Shown here in pieces: positions 32,751 to 43,600 of a stretch of DNA of 64,000 nt (position 1 is its first letter; each line of letters begins with the position of its first letter). The stretch is taken from assembly GCF_900590885.1 (NCBI RefSeq), contig NZ_UUON01000001.1, positions 496,001-560,000 of the forward strand, given 5' to 3'. Both the position numbers and the translations under genes were made by a program. Origin of the DNA: Pseudomonas viridiflava (lineage in GTDB: Bacteria > Pseudomonadota > Gammaproteobacteria > Pseudomonadales > Pseudomonadaceae). The notes below the pieces were generated by a model. It was not told the DNA's origin. It worked only from the letters and a program-made list of their open reading frames with translations, and made no database searches.

Positions 32751-34391
32751 CTATTTGGGATACAGCGGCGGCAAGCTGGTGCTGTCGGCGGCCGGGTCTT
32801 GCTCGCGCTCGGCCATGGGGATGGCCTTGATCGCGCGCCACAGGTCTTCGCCCAGCCAGTACTGGCCGCTCTCGCTATAGAGCGCGCCGTTCAAACCATC
32901 CAGCGCATCTGACAACGGCACGAAGCGCGCGGCCATGTCGGCCAGGGTTTCCGGCTGCTGGCGCGCCCAGGCATCCAGCGCCTGGCGGGTGGCCTGGGGG
33001 TCGTTGGCCTGGGTGGCGCGCTTGAGGTCGTCGAGCAGGGTGCGTGGGCTGGGGCCGGTTTGCGCGGCACGCATGACCGCCGGTTGGCGGCGTGCACGCC
33101 ACCATAGGCCAAAACCCAGCAGGGTGGTGCAGGCCAGCAGCAGGGTGCTGAGTTGCCACAGCCACAGGCGGCTGTCGTCGGGCGCGGTGATGATGGTTGG
33201 CGTGGCAGGGGTGTCGACCACCAGGCTCGGGTTATTGGCCACTTGCAGGGTGCGGGCCGGCAGGCTGGTGCGCTCCAGGTGGTCTTCGTGGGTGTTCCAC
33301 CACACCACTTCCACGGCGGGCAGTTCCAGCGCACCGACGCGGTTGGGCACCAGCGCTTCGCGGTCTTCACGGCTGCCGATCAAACCACGGTCATTGCTCT
33401 GGTTGCCGAGCACCGGCTGATCCGGGTAACGGCGCAGGCCGCTGATCTCGGTGCTGGGCAGGGCCGGCAGTTGCGCGCTGGACAGGCCCTCGGCCTTTAC
33501 AGTGAGGCTGCGGGTCAGTGAATCGCCGACCTGCACATGGTCGGGTGCCGGGTTCCAGTTCTCGCTCAGGGTCAGGCTGCGCGCCGGCAGCCAGGCGGCG
33601 TCGGCGGGGTACAGTTCGGGCTTGGGTTTGACGCTCAGTTGCAGGGCGCCGGAGCTGACATGAATCAGCTTGCCCGGCTTGGTGCCTTGCAGGGTGTTTT
33701 CCTGCGGCGGGCGCGACTCGACCAGCGTGGCGCTGAAGGTCTGCGCGGGGATTTCCAGGCTGCCACTGTGCTGCGGGTAGATCGCGTAGCGGGTTTCGAT
33801 CACGCCATGGCGAATGCTGTTGATGACTTTCTCGTAGGTGCGCGACTCGCCCAATTGCTCGACGCGGGCGTCGGCGATCTGCAGCGGTGTGAGGCTGCTG
33901 TCGTCGTACAGCGACACCGAGTGGTACACGCGCACGGTCAACAGGGCCTGGGCCTGCACGTACACGTTGGTCTGGTCGAGGTTGGCCTCGACAAACACCG
34001 GCGCCAGCTCCGCGCTGGTGTTCTGGCTGGTGGTTTCCACCACTTGCAGGCTGATGGGCTGGGTCTGGTACTCGCCCACTTGCAGGGGCGGGATCACCAC
34101 GGTGCCGTTCTGCCTGGGCAACAAGGTGATGATCCAGCGCGTGGTGGCGTGGTTGTCGCCGCCCAGGGTGGTGAGCTGGTTGAGCTGGCGCGTGCCGCTG
34201 ACTTCGAACTGCGCGTCCAGGGGCGACAGATCGGGCTTGCCGAACTGGGTGACGTCGCTGGATTCCACCGTCAGCTCTACCGTTTCGCCGGAATTGAGGC
34301 GGCTGCGGTCGACACTGGCCACCAGGTTCGCCGCCTGGGCGTGGCCTGCCGACAACGCGAGCAGAAGCAGTAGGGAGGTGCGGCGGCTCAT
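32751..34391 (-). CDS. batD: BatD-like protein
   Basis: 546 aa. Signal peptide (SLLLLLALSAGHAQA|ANL), a large periplasmic region of beta-sandwich domains (TVELTVESSDVTQFGKPDL..., LSVKPKPELYPADAAWLPARSL, DSLTRSLTVKAEGLSSAQLP), one TM helix near residue 395-415 (LWQLSTLLLACTTLLGFGLWW) and a cytoplasmic tail. This is the BatD layout (oxygen tolerance protein family). Last gene of the operon; ATG overlaps the batB/C stop as ATGA (34388-34391). Confidence 0.9.
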   Translation of the reverse strand: MSRRTSLLLLLALSAGHAQAANLVASVDRSRLNSGETVELTVESSDVTQFGKPDLSPLDAQFEVSGTRQLNQLTTLGGDNHATTRWIITLLPRQNGTVVIPPLQVGEYQTQPISLQVVETTSQNTSAELAPVFVEANLDQTNVYVQAQALLTVRVYHSVSLYDDSSLTPLQIADARVEQLGESRTYEKVINSIRHGVIETRYAIYPQHSGSLEIPAQTFSATLVESRPPQENTLQGTKPGKLIHVSSGALQLSVKPKPELYPADAAWLPARSLTLSENWNPAPDHVQVGDSLTRSLTVKAEGLSSAQLPALPSTEISGLRRYPDQPVLGNQSNDRGLIGSREDREALVPNRVGALELPAVEVVWWNTHEDHLERTSLPARTLQVANNPSLVVDTPATPTIITAPDDSRLWLWQLSTLLLACTTLLGFGLWWRARRQPAVMRAAQTGPSPRTLLDDLKRATQANDPQATRQALDAWARQQPETLADMAARFVPLSDALDGLNGALYSESGQYWLGEDLWRAIKAIPMAEREQDPAADSTSLPPLYPK

Positions 34392-36124
34392 CGAGTCTTG
34401 TCCTGATGTTGTTGCTGTTCGTACCAGAATTTGCGCCGCAGCAGCTCGCCGGGGTTGTCCGGGATCTCCCGCAGCCATTGTTCCAGGGCCTGGCGATGTT
34501 CACCGTCGAGGCTGGCGTCGGTGGGCCGCAGCGGCGGGGTGGTGGTTTGCTCATCGCCCAATTCGCTGCCCGGTACTTCGTTGCCGCCGGGGGGCTTGGC
34601 GCCGGGTTGGGTTTCGCCGGTGCCGGCTTCGCCCTGTCCCTGGGATGACGGCTCGCCACCCGCAGCCTGCTGCCCATTGGCGCCCGGTTGCGCAGTTTGG
34701 CCGGGTTGGGTGGTTTCGTCATCCTGGTTTTTTTTCGGCTGTTCGGGCTCAGGCGTCGCCTGTTCCTGCATCAGGGTTTCCACCAGCGCCTTGTTTTTAA
34801 GCGCCGGCTGCAGGTCGGGCTGGGCTTCCAGGGCTTGTTCATAGGCGTCGATCGCGGCTTCCAGCTCGCCGGCGCGGGCCAGGGCATTGCCGCGATTGTA
34901 GTGGGAATAGGCGTCATTGCCCTCGGCAAAGCGCTTGATGGCCTCGGCATAGTTGCCGGCCTCGTACAGGGCTACACCTTGCCATTGCGGGTCTTCGAAG
35001 TGTTCGGCGGCTTCGGCCGGGCGTTTTTTCTTCAGCAGGTACTGGCCTTGCTGGTCGGGGCGCAGCCACAGGTCTTGCAGGCCGAAGGCATAGCTCGGTT
35101 GCGGCGCGGCCATCAGCAGCAGCGGCAGGCAGAACAGCCAGCCACGTCGCCCGGCACAGGCGGCGAGCAACAGCAGCGGCAGGAGCAGCCAGTAACCCTG
35201 GTCGGCCCAGGTGTCGAGGTGCAGCAGCTGGCCGTCGTTGCGCAGGGCTTGCGGGGTGTCGAGTACGCCGAGCTGGCGCAGGTCTTTGTCGTCCAGGCGC
35301 GCGGCACGGTAACGGCCGCCCATTTCACTGGCGAAGGCCTTGAGGGTCGGGCTGTCGAGGCGCGGCACCAGGATCGCGCCTTGTTCGTCCTTGAGGAATT
35401 CGCCGCTTTCCTGGGTTACCGGCGTGCCTTCGCGGCTGCCGATGCCGAGGATCGACAGCGACGGCGACTGGTTGCTTTGCAGCAGCAGGCGAATACCCTG
35501 GCGCTCCTGCTTGGACAACGACGAGCCGATCAGCAGCAGGCGGCCCTGGCCCAGCCCGCCGTGCTTGAGCAGGTCCAGGGCTTTTTCCACCGCCAGGTCG
35601 GCGCGGTGGCCGGCTTCGGGCATCAGCGAGGGGCGCAGCGCTTCGAGCAGGTTGCGGCTGGTGGCCAGGTCGTCCGACAGCGGCACCAGCGTGTGGGCAC
35701 TGCCGGCGTAGACGACGATGGCGGTTTGCGCATCGCTGCGCGCCTGCAACAGGTCATACAGCTTGCGCCGCGCCTGCTCCAGGCGGTTCGGCGGGCTGTC
35801 GGTGGCGAGCATTTCCGGGGTCAGCTCCAGCAACACCACGAGCGGGTCGGACGGCTTCTGGCTGGACTGCTCAACTCTTTGCCAACTGGGCCCGAGCAGC
35901 GCCAGCACGGCCAACAACCAGGCGATGCCGAGCACCACCCACGGCGATTTGCTCTCGCGCCCGTTGCCACCACTGAGCAGCACCGCGTGGAAGGCCGGCG
36001 GCAGGATGATCTGCCAGCGCCCGGCACGCTTTTGCCGGTGCCACAGCTGCCACAGCAACCAGCCGAGCAGCGGCAGCAGCAACAGCCACCAGGGGCGGAA
36101 CCAGTGCGGCCACAGGTCGATCAT
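34388..36124 (-). CDS. batB: BatB/BatC fusion: VWA-like domain plus TPR and low-complexity tail
   Basis: 578 aa. TM helices near 12-28, 62-78 and 310-345 bracket a VWA fold. The MIDAS is lost: where DxSxS is expected the sequence reads ELTPEM (100-105), and the later Asp is replaced in LLIGSS. After residue 350 come TPR repeats (LDDGQYLLKKKRPAEAAEHF-like, NYAEAIKRFAEGNDAYSHYNRGNALARAG, ELEAAIDAYEQALEAQPDL), then a Gln/Gly/Pro-rich linker and a conserved end LEQWLREIPDNPGELLRRKFWYE. BatB and BatC are separate genes in some bacteria. Overlaps batA and batD by 4 nt each. Confidence 0.9.
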   Translation of the reverse strand: MIDLWPHWFRPWWLLLLPLLGWLLWQLWHRQKRAGRWQIILPPAFHAVLLSGGNGRESKSPWVVLGIAWLLAVLALLGPSWQRVEQSSQKPSDPLVVLLELTPEMLATDSPPNRLEQARRKLYDLLQARSDAQTAIVVYAGSAHTLVPLSDDLATSRNLLEALRPSLMPEAGHRADLAVEKALDLLKHGGLGQGRLLLIGSSLSKQERQGIRLLLQSNQSPSLSILGIGSREGTPVTQESGEFLKDEQGAILVPRLDSPTLKAFASEMGGRYRAARLDDKDLRQLGVLDTPQALRNDGQLLHLDTWADQGYWLLLPLLLLAACAGRRGWLFCLPLLLMAAPQPSYAFGLQDLWLRPDQQGQYLLKKKRPAEAAEHFEDPQWQGVALYEAGNYAEAIKRFAEGNDAYSHYNRGNALARAGELEAAIDAYEQALEAQPDLQPALKNKALVETLMQEQATPEPEQPKKNQDDETTQPGQTAQPGANGQQAAGGEPSSQGQGEAGTGETQPGAKPPGGNEVPGSELGDEQTTTPPLRPTDASLDGEHRQALEQWLREIPDNPGELLRRKFWYEQQQHQDKTR

Positions 36125-37209
36125 CGACGCCTCCGCAAACGCAGGCGTTTGAGGCGCTGGCGCCATTCCGGGTGTTGCTGCAGGAAAATCCCCTTGCTCG
36201 ACAATTTGTTGAACAGCCGTTGCAGTACATTGTTCGGCCAGCGCTCCTGAATCACCAGCAACATGCTCAGGATCAACGCCAGGGCCAGGGGCCCGCTGTA
36301 CAACGCCTGGGCCGGGCGCGCCTGGGTCGGTTGCTGTTCCACCGGCTCGAGTCTGTCGAGGGTCTCCTTGATGGTTTGCAACTCCTCGCCATCACGGGCA
36401 CGGAAATACTCGCCGCCGGTGGCCTCGGCGATGGCTTTGAGCGCGGGCTCATCCAGGTCCAGGCTCGGGTTGACGCCGAGGATACCGAGGGAGCCGGTTT
36501 GCTCGGGGTCGGCGCCGATACCGATCGGGTATATTTTTACGCCTTCTTCGGCGGCCAGGCGCGCGGCGGTCAGCGGGTCGATCTGCCCGGCGTTGTTGGC
36601 GCCGTCGGTGACCAGGATCAGCACGCGGCTTTGCGCCGGGCGCTGGCGCAGGCGTTTGAGGGCCAGGCCGATGGCGTCGCCAATGGCCGTGTTTTTGCCG
36701 GCGATGCCGATGCGCGCCTCATCCAGCCAGGTGCGTACGGTGCGGCGGTCGAAGGTCAGCGGGGCTTGCAGGTAAGCCTGGCTGCCGAACAGGATCAGGC
36801 CCACGCGGTCACCTTCGCGGCCTTCGAGGAAGTCGCCGAGTAGGTGCTTGACCAGGCTCAGGCGGCTGACGTCCTCGTCCTGCCAATGCATGTCGGGGAA
36901 ATCCATGGAGCCGGACACGTCCACCGCCACCAGCAGGTCGCGGCCGCTGGCGGCAATCGGCAGGGGTTCGCCGAGCCATTCCGGGCGCGCGGCGGCGGTG
37001 AGCAACAGCAACCACAACACCACGAACGGCGCTTGCTGGCGCCAGCCCGGCAGGTTGACGCGGGCGCGGCGGCGAGCCAGGCCTTCGAGGTCGCTGAGGT
37101 AGCTGACTTTCAGCGCCGGCTCACCGCTGTCGGCCACCGGCAGGATAAGCCGCATCAACCACGGCAAGGGCAACAAGGCGAAGACCCACGGCCAGGCGAA
37201 CTCAAACAT
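36121..37209 (-). CDS. batA: BatA: VWA-domain membrane protein
   Basis: 362 aa. Two N-terminal TM helices, a VWA domain with intact MIDAS (DVSGSM near residue 98, a Thr in GKNTAIGDAI, and Asp in VTDGANNAG) and a C-terminal TM helix (LALALILSMLLVIQE) with a basic tail. In contrast to the following BatB/C it can bind metal. Bat proteins work with MoxR ATPases and DUF58 proteins in an envelope-stress or enzyme-maturation role that is not defined. Overlaps the DUF4381 gene by 8 nt and batB/C by 4 nt. Confidence 0.93.
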   Translation of the reverse strand: MFEFAWPWVFALLPLPWLMRLILPVADSGEPALKVSYLSDLEGLARRRARVNLPGWRQQAPFVVLWLLLLTAAARPEWLGEPLPIAASGRDLLVAVDVSGSMDFPDMHWQDEDVSRLSLVKHLLGDFLEGREGDRVGLILFGSQAYLQAPLTFDRRTVRTWLDEARIGIAGKNTAIGDAIGLALKRLRQRPAQSRVLILVTDGANNAGQIDPLTAARLAAEEGVKIYPIGIGADPEQTGSLGILGVNPSLDLDEPALKAIAEATGGEYFRARDGEELQTIKETLDRLEPVEQQPTQARPAQALYSGPLALALILSMLLVIQERWPNNVLQRLFNKLSSKGIFLQQHPEWRQRLKRLRLRRRR

Positions 37210-37696
37210 GTTTGCGAATCCAGGTGTCGACGGCCTGGGTCAGGCCGGCGATGGCCTTGTCGTCGAGTTTGCATTCGGGTTTGTAGGCGCCTTCCACCAG
37301 CACCATCCAGCGCGTGAGGCCGGCGGCGGGGCAGCGGTTGTCGAGGAAGGCCAGCCATTTGCGCCCGTTGAGGGTGTGGCTCTGGCTGTAGGGGTAGTCG
37401 TTGCGGCACAGGCGCTTGAGCAGGCCATTGAGTTGTTGCAGCCAGGCACCGGCGGGGGCGCCGTCGTAGGGCTTGGGCATCAGCGCCAGTTCGGCGAGGG
37501 CGGCGATGCGCAGCGGGTCCAGCGGCTGTTCGGCGCGGGCCACGGGGCGGCGCGCGGGCAGGAAGCGGCGCAGCGACCACAGCCCCCAGCCGAGCAGCGG
37601 GATGACCAGCAACAGCAGCCACCACCCCGGCGCAGGCGGCCAGAAGCCGATGGCCGGCGGGGCGATCAGCGGTTGCAGTTGGTCGAGGCTGCTCAT
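37202..37696 (-). CDS. DUF4381 membrane protein of the Bat operon
   Basis: 164 aa. Leading segment SSLDQLQPLIAPPAIGFWPPAPGWW, one TM helix (LLLLVIPLLGWGLWSL), then a basic cytoplasmic domain with DPLRIAALAELALMPKPYDGAPAGAWLQQLNGLLKRLCRNDY, the DUF4381 pattern. Found almost always between DUF58 and batA genes. Function unknown. Overlaps both neighbours. Confidence 0.88.
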   Translation of the reverse strand: MSSLDQLQPLIAPPAIGFWPPAPGWWLLLLVIPLLGWGLWSLRRFLPARRPVARAEQPLDPLRIAALAELALMPKPYDGAPAGAWLQQLNGLLKRLCRNDYPYSQSHTLNGRKWLAFLDNRCPAAGLTRWMVLVEGAYKPECKLDDKAIAGLTQAVDTWIRKHV

Positions 37697-38625
37697 TGCT
37701 TTTTAACCGGGCGTTGCGGGTTGAGGTATTCGCGCAGTTGCTCGACCATTTCGCTCTGGGTGCTCAGGGGCATCAACAGGATTCGCAGTTTTTGCGCCAG
37801 CAGCTCCCAGCGGGCGATGCGCGCCTCGGCCTGGGCTTTATACGCCTGGCGCAAATCGTAATTCAGCGTGTCCAGCTCCAGCTGTGCGCCGCGCTCCGCG
37901 AAACGTAATAGCCCGGCGGCGGGCAGGGCGTGGTCCAGCGGGTCGGAGATCGGCAACAGCAGCAGGTCGCAATGCCGCGACAGCAGGCTCAGTTGTTGCT
38001 CGGCGCCTTCGGTGAGGGCGCGCTCGTCACAGATCACAATTACCAGGCTGCCCGGGCGCAGTACTTCGCGACCACGGCGCAGAGCCATGCCGAGGGCGTC
38101 GGCCTCCGGGCGGCTTTCGGTATTGAGGCTCTGGTTGACGCGCACCAGGCGGTTGAGCAATTGCAGCAGGCTTTGTTTGCTGCGCCGTGGCTTGATTTCG
38201 TAGTGCTCGTTATCGCCGAACACCAGCCCGCCGACGCGGTCGTTGTGCCCCAGCGCGGCCCAACCGATCAGGCTGGCCGCCTGCGCCGCCAGCACCGATT
38301 TGAACATCTGTCCCGAGCCGAAAAACAGCCGGCAGCTTTGCTCGACCATGATGAAAATCGGCCGTTCGCGCTCTTCGTGGAACAGTTTGGTGTGCGGCTC
38401 CTGGGTGCGCGCGGTGACGCGCCAGTCGATGGTGCGTACGTCGTCGCCGGCCTGGTAGACGCGCACCTGGTCGAAGTCGACGCCGCGCCCGCGCAGCTTG
38501 GAGTGGTGCAGGCCAATCAACGGGCTGCGCTGGCTCGGCGTGGAAAACAGCTGCACTTCGCGCACGCGATGGCGCATCTCAATCAGCTCGCTGAGTGTGA
38601 CGCGGATTCCATCGCTGGCGTTCAT
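37693..38625 (-). CDS. DUF58 protein of the MoxR/Bat operon
   Basis: 310 aa from ATG 38625; a TTG at 38634 overlapping the moxR stop would add three residues and cannot be excluded. Core DUF58 motif GRGVDFDQVRVYQAGDDVRTIDWRVTARTQEPHTKLFHEERERPIF-type segment is intact around residues 48-95, then a VWA-like fold (VIVICDERALTEGAEQQL). DUF58 proteins are thought to be MoxR partners. Ends by overlapping the DUF4381 start. Confidence 0.92.
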   Translation of the reverse strand: MNASDGIRVTLSELIEMRHRVREVQLFSTPSQRSPLIGLHHSKLRGRGVDFDQVRVYQAGDDVRTIDWRVTARTQEPHTKLFHEERERPIFIMVEQSCRLFFGSGQMFKSVLAAQAASLIGWAALGHNDRVGGLVFGDNEHYEIKPRRSKQSLLQLLNRLVRVNQSLNTESRPEADALGMALRRGREVLRPGSLVIVICDERALTEGAEQQLSLLSRHCDLLLLPISDPLDHALPAAGLLRFAERGAQLELDTLNYDLRQAYKAQAEARIARWELLAQKLRILLMPLSTQSEMVEQLREYLNPQRPVKKQ

Positions 38626-38630
38626 GGACT

Positions 38631-39590
<960 letters not shown>

Positions 39591-39742
39591 CGATGACGGT
39601 TCCTGGAGAGATGAGCCTGTGCGTGTGAAAACTGCCAAGGCCTGGGGCGTCTACTTTAATGCATCGCGGGGGGTGGCGACTAACGGCGTGACGGGTATTT
39701 TTGGCAAAACTTGTAGGAATTTTGTGCTGGGGCACGGTCAAT

Positions 39743-39783
39743 GTGGGAGGGGGCAAGTCGAACCGTCGCACCGCCCCTCCCAC
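39743..39783. repeat. Divergent REP palindrome
   Basis: GTGGGAGGGGGCAAG at the left and CCGCCCCTCCCAC at the right enclose a short unrelated loop. The arms share the REP stem but the loop differs from the other copies. It lies downstream of the 117-aa gene and upstream of moxR and may terminate the former. Confidence 0.6.
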
Positions 39784-39802
39784 ATTTGATCTTTGGTGCA
39801 GC

Positions 39803-40156
39803 TTAGATCCGGGTGAAGGTGCCGGTGCCCTTGAGGATGTTCTGCAGGGTGTGTTCCAGCTCGGCCATGTCCGACGCGGCGGTGGCGTGGGTGATTTGCA
39901 GTTGGTCCTTGCCGCCCAAGGCATCGGCATCGCCTGCCGCGAGCTCCACCAGCAGGGTGGTGTCGCTCAGGGTGACCTTCAACCCGTCCAGGGTCGACGG
40001 CTCGTAATCCCAGGTCAGCTCAACTTCGTCCTCGTCCGGGTAACGGCTGAGCATGAACATCTCGCCGTTCTTGCCGTGGCAGCAGAGCATGGCCATGTTG
40101 TCTTCTTCGTCGTCGCACGGGGTGGCCATCAGTGCGTCGGTTTTCAGTTGCAGCAT
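39803..40156 (-). CDS. Conserved hypothetical protein, 117 aa
   Basis: Acidic, soluble, no signal. It starts MLQLKTDALMATPCDDEEDNMAMLCC; the CDDEED and CCHGKNG segments and the later LTWDYEPSTLDGLKVTLSD suggest a compact beta-rich domain. Family not recognised. ATG at 40156 follows AGGATT. Isolated from moxR by about 210 bp and a REP palindrome. Confidence 0.72.
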   Translation of the reverse strand: MLQLKTDALMATPCDDEEDNMAMLCCHGKNGEMFMLSRYPDEDEVELTWDYEPSTLDGLKVTLSDTTLLVELAAGDADALGGKDQLQITHATAASDMAELEHTLQNILKGTGTFTRI

Positions 40157-40639
40157 GGGGGGAATCCTGTCTGGGGGAGGGCAATTGTGCCATTGCGACG
40201 AATTTTGTGCTGCATCCTGTGTCAGAACCCGTGCATGACCTGACGGGCCGCATCAGTCATTTCCGGTACTCGGTGGGTAGGAAACAGCTGGTTTTTCTGC
40301 CAGAAAACCTCGGTTGCCCAAGTTGCAACCCGGGGCCTGCTTACCGATGACCGAATATGTCGCAGCGTCGCAAGCAGCTGTCTTCCTACACTCGTTAAGC
40401 TGCGCAACGGATGTGCACGTGCAAGGCGTCTGACCTGCCCGTCGTACCGTCACCCGGCAAGGTGTGCATCTTATGGAAGTTGTATGTGACCTCGTTGTCT
40501 TGTCCAGCTTCACCCACCTGTCACCCCGATTCGTTTATGGTTAGTCGCATGGCTATTTACGAACAGCGCTGACGGTCTCCCCGCAAGGGGATAACACGCG
40601 ACGCTTCCATCAATAACAAGCCCAAGCGGAGTACCACAG
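40157..40639. other. Intergenic region upstream of gdhB, no gene seen
   Basis: 483 bp between divergent genes. I see no credible coding frame or known RNA. A short imperfect stem GGTTTTTCTG/CCAGAAAACC occurs at 40290-40309. The gdhB promoter is probably in the last 150 bp, which is less GC-rich, and the ribosome site GGAG is at 40628-40631. Confidence 0.4.
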
Positions 40640-43600
40640 ATGGCGTTCTTCACCGCAGCCAGCAAGGCCGACTTCCAGCATCAACTGCAAGCGGCACTGG
40701 CGCAGCACATCAGTGAACAGGCACTGCCACAAGTGGCGCTGTTCGCTGAGCAATTCTTCGGCATCATTTCCCTGGACGAACTGACCCAGCGTCGCCTTTC
40801 CGACCTGGCCGGTTGCACCCTGTCTGCCTGGCGCCTGCTTGAGCGCTTTGACCACACCCAACCGCAAGTGCGGGTCTACAACCCCGATTACGAACGTCAT
40901 GGCTGGCAGTCGACCCACACCGCGGTCGAAGTGCTGCACCATGACCTGCCGTTCCTGGTGGACTCGGTACGCACCGAGCTGAACCGCCGTGGCTACAGCA
41001 TCCACACCCTGCAAACCACCGTACTCAGCGTGCGCCGTGGCAAGAAGGGCGAGCTGCTGGAAATCCTGCCAAAAGGCACCCAGGGCGAAGGCATCCAGCA
41101 AGAATCGCTGATGTACCTGGAAATCGACCGCTGCGCCAACGCCGCCGAACTCAACGTGCTGAGCAAAGAGCTTGAGCAGGTATTGGGCGAAGTGCGCGTG
41201 GCCGTGGCCGATTTCGAACCGATGAAAGCCAAGGTCCAGGACCTGCTCGCCGGTATCGACGCCAGCCAATTTGCGATCGACGGCGAAGAAAAAGCCGAGA
41301 TCAAGAACTTCCTCGAATGGCTGGTGGGCAACCACTTCACCTTCCTCGGCTATGAAGAATTCGTGGTACGTGACGAGGCGGACGGCGGGCATCTCGAATA
41401 TGACGCCAGCTCCTTCCTCGGTCTGACCAAGCTGCTGCGCGCCGGCCTCACCGCCGACGACCTGCGCATCGAAGACTACGCCGTGGCGTACCTGCGTGAG
41501 CCGACCGTGCTGTCGTTCGCCAAAGCCGCGCACCCAAGCCGCGTGCACCGCCCGGCTTACCCGGACTACGTGTCGATCCGCGAGATCGACGCTGACGGCA
41601 AGGTCCTCAAGGAGCACCGCTTCATGGGCCTGTACACCTCGTCGGTGTACGGCGAAAGCGTGCGCGTGATCCCGTATATCCGCCGCAAGGTTGCAGAGAT
41701 CGAACGCCGCTCGGGCTTCCAGCCCAAGGCGCACCTGGGCAAAGAGCTTGCCCAGGTGGTTGAAGTGCTGCCGCGTGACGACCTGTTCCAGACCCCGGTG
41801 GACGAACTGTTCAGCACCGTGATGTCGATCGTGCAGATCCAGGAGCGCAACAAGATCCGCGTGTTCCTGCGCAAAGACCCGTACGGTCGTTTCTGCTACT
41901 GCCTGGCCTATGTGCCGCGCGACATCTATTCCACCGAAGTGCGCCAGAAGATCCAGCAAGTGCTGATGGATCGCCTGAAAGCCTCGGATTGCGAGTTCTG
42001 GACCTTCTTCTCCGAGTCCGTACTGGCCCGTGTGCAGCTGATTCTGCGGGTAGACCCGAAGAACCGCCTGGACATCGACCCGCTGCAACTGGAAAAAGAA
42101 GTGGTGCAGGCCTGCCGCAGCTGGCAGGACGACTACTCCAGCCTCGTCGTCGAAAGCTTCGGCGAAGCCCAGGGCACCAACGTGCTGGCCGACTTCCCGA
42201 AAGGCTTCCCGGCCGGCTACCGCGAGCGTTTTGCTGCGCATTCGGCCGTGGTCGACATGCAGCACCTCAACAGCCTCACCGAAGCCAACCCGCTGGTGAT
42301 GAGCTTCTACCAGCCGCTGGGCCAGGTCTCCGGCCAGCGCGAGCTGCATTGCAAACTCTACCATGCCGATACCCCGCTGGCGCTGTCCGACGTGCTGCCG
42401 ATTTTGGAAAACCTCGGCCTGCGCGTGCTGGGTGAATTCCCGTACCGCCTGCGTCATGCGAATGGCCGTGAGTTCTGGATCCATGACTTTGCGTTCATCG
42501 CCGCCGAAGGCGTGAACCTGGATATCCAGCAGCTCAACGACACCCTGCAGGACGCCTTCGTGCACATCGTGCATGGCGACGCCGAGAACGATGCGTTCAA
42601 CCGCCTGGTGCTCACCGCCGGCCTGCCATGGCGCGACGTGGCGCTGCTGCGTGCCTACGCGCGTTACCTGAAGCAGATCCGCCTGGGCTTCGACCTCGGT
42701 TACATCGCCAGCACCTTGAACAACCACACCGACATCGCCCGCGAGTTGACCCGGTTGTTCAAGACGCGCTTCTACCTGGCGCGCAAGCTCACCGCCGACG
42801 ACCTGGAAGACAAGCAGCAACGCCTGGAACAAGCGATCCTCACGGCCCTGGACGATGTGCAGGTGCTCAACGAAGACCGCATCCTGCGTCGCTACCTGGA
42901 CCTGATCAAGGCGACCCTGCGTACCAACTTCTACCAGACCGACGCCAACGGCCAGAACAAGTCGTACTTCAGCTTCAAGTTCGACCCGCGTGCGATCCCG
43001 GAGCTGCCCAAGCCGGTGCCGAAGTTTGAAATCTTCGTCTACTCGCCACGTGTCGAAGGCGTGCACCTGCGCTTTGGCAACGTCGCGCGTGGCGGCCTGC
43101 GCTGGTCTGACCGTGAAGAAGACTTCCGTACCGAAGTGCTCGGCCTGGTAAAAGCCCAGCAAGTGAAGAACTCGGTCATCGTGCCGGTGGGCGCGAAGGG
43201 CGGCTTCCTGCCGCGTCGCCTGCCATTGGGCGGCACCCGGGATGAGATCGCGGCCGAGGGCATTGCCTGCTACCGCATCTTCATTTCGGGCCTGTTGGAC
43301 ATTACCGACAACCTCAAGGATGGCGCCCTGGTGCCACCGGCCAACGTCGTGCGCCATGACGACGATGACCCGTACCTGGTGGTTGCAGCAGACAAGGGCA
43401 CGGCGACCTTCTCCGACATCGCCAACGGCATCGCCATCGACTATGGCTTCTGGCTGGGCGATGCATTTGCCTCCGGCGGTTCGGCCGGTTATGACCACAA
43501 GAAAATGGGCATCACCGCCAAGGGCGCGTGGGTCGGCGTGCAGCGTCACTTCCGTGAGCGCGGCATCAATGTGCAGGAAGACAGCATCACCGTAGTGGGC

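Noticed and set aside
40157-40639. Search for a small gene or RNA in the gdhB upstream gap
   Set aside because: Frames here lack codon bias and ribosome sites, and the only stem seen is short and imperfect.
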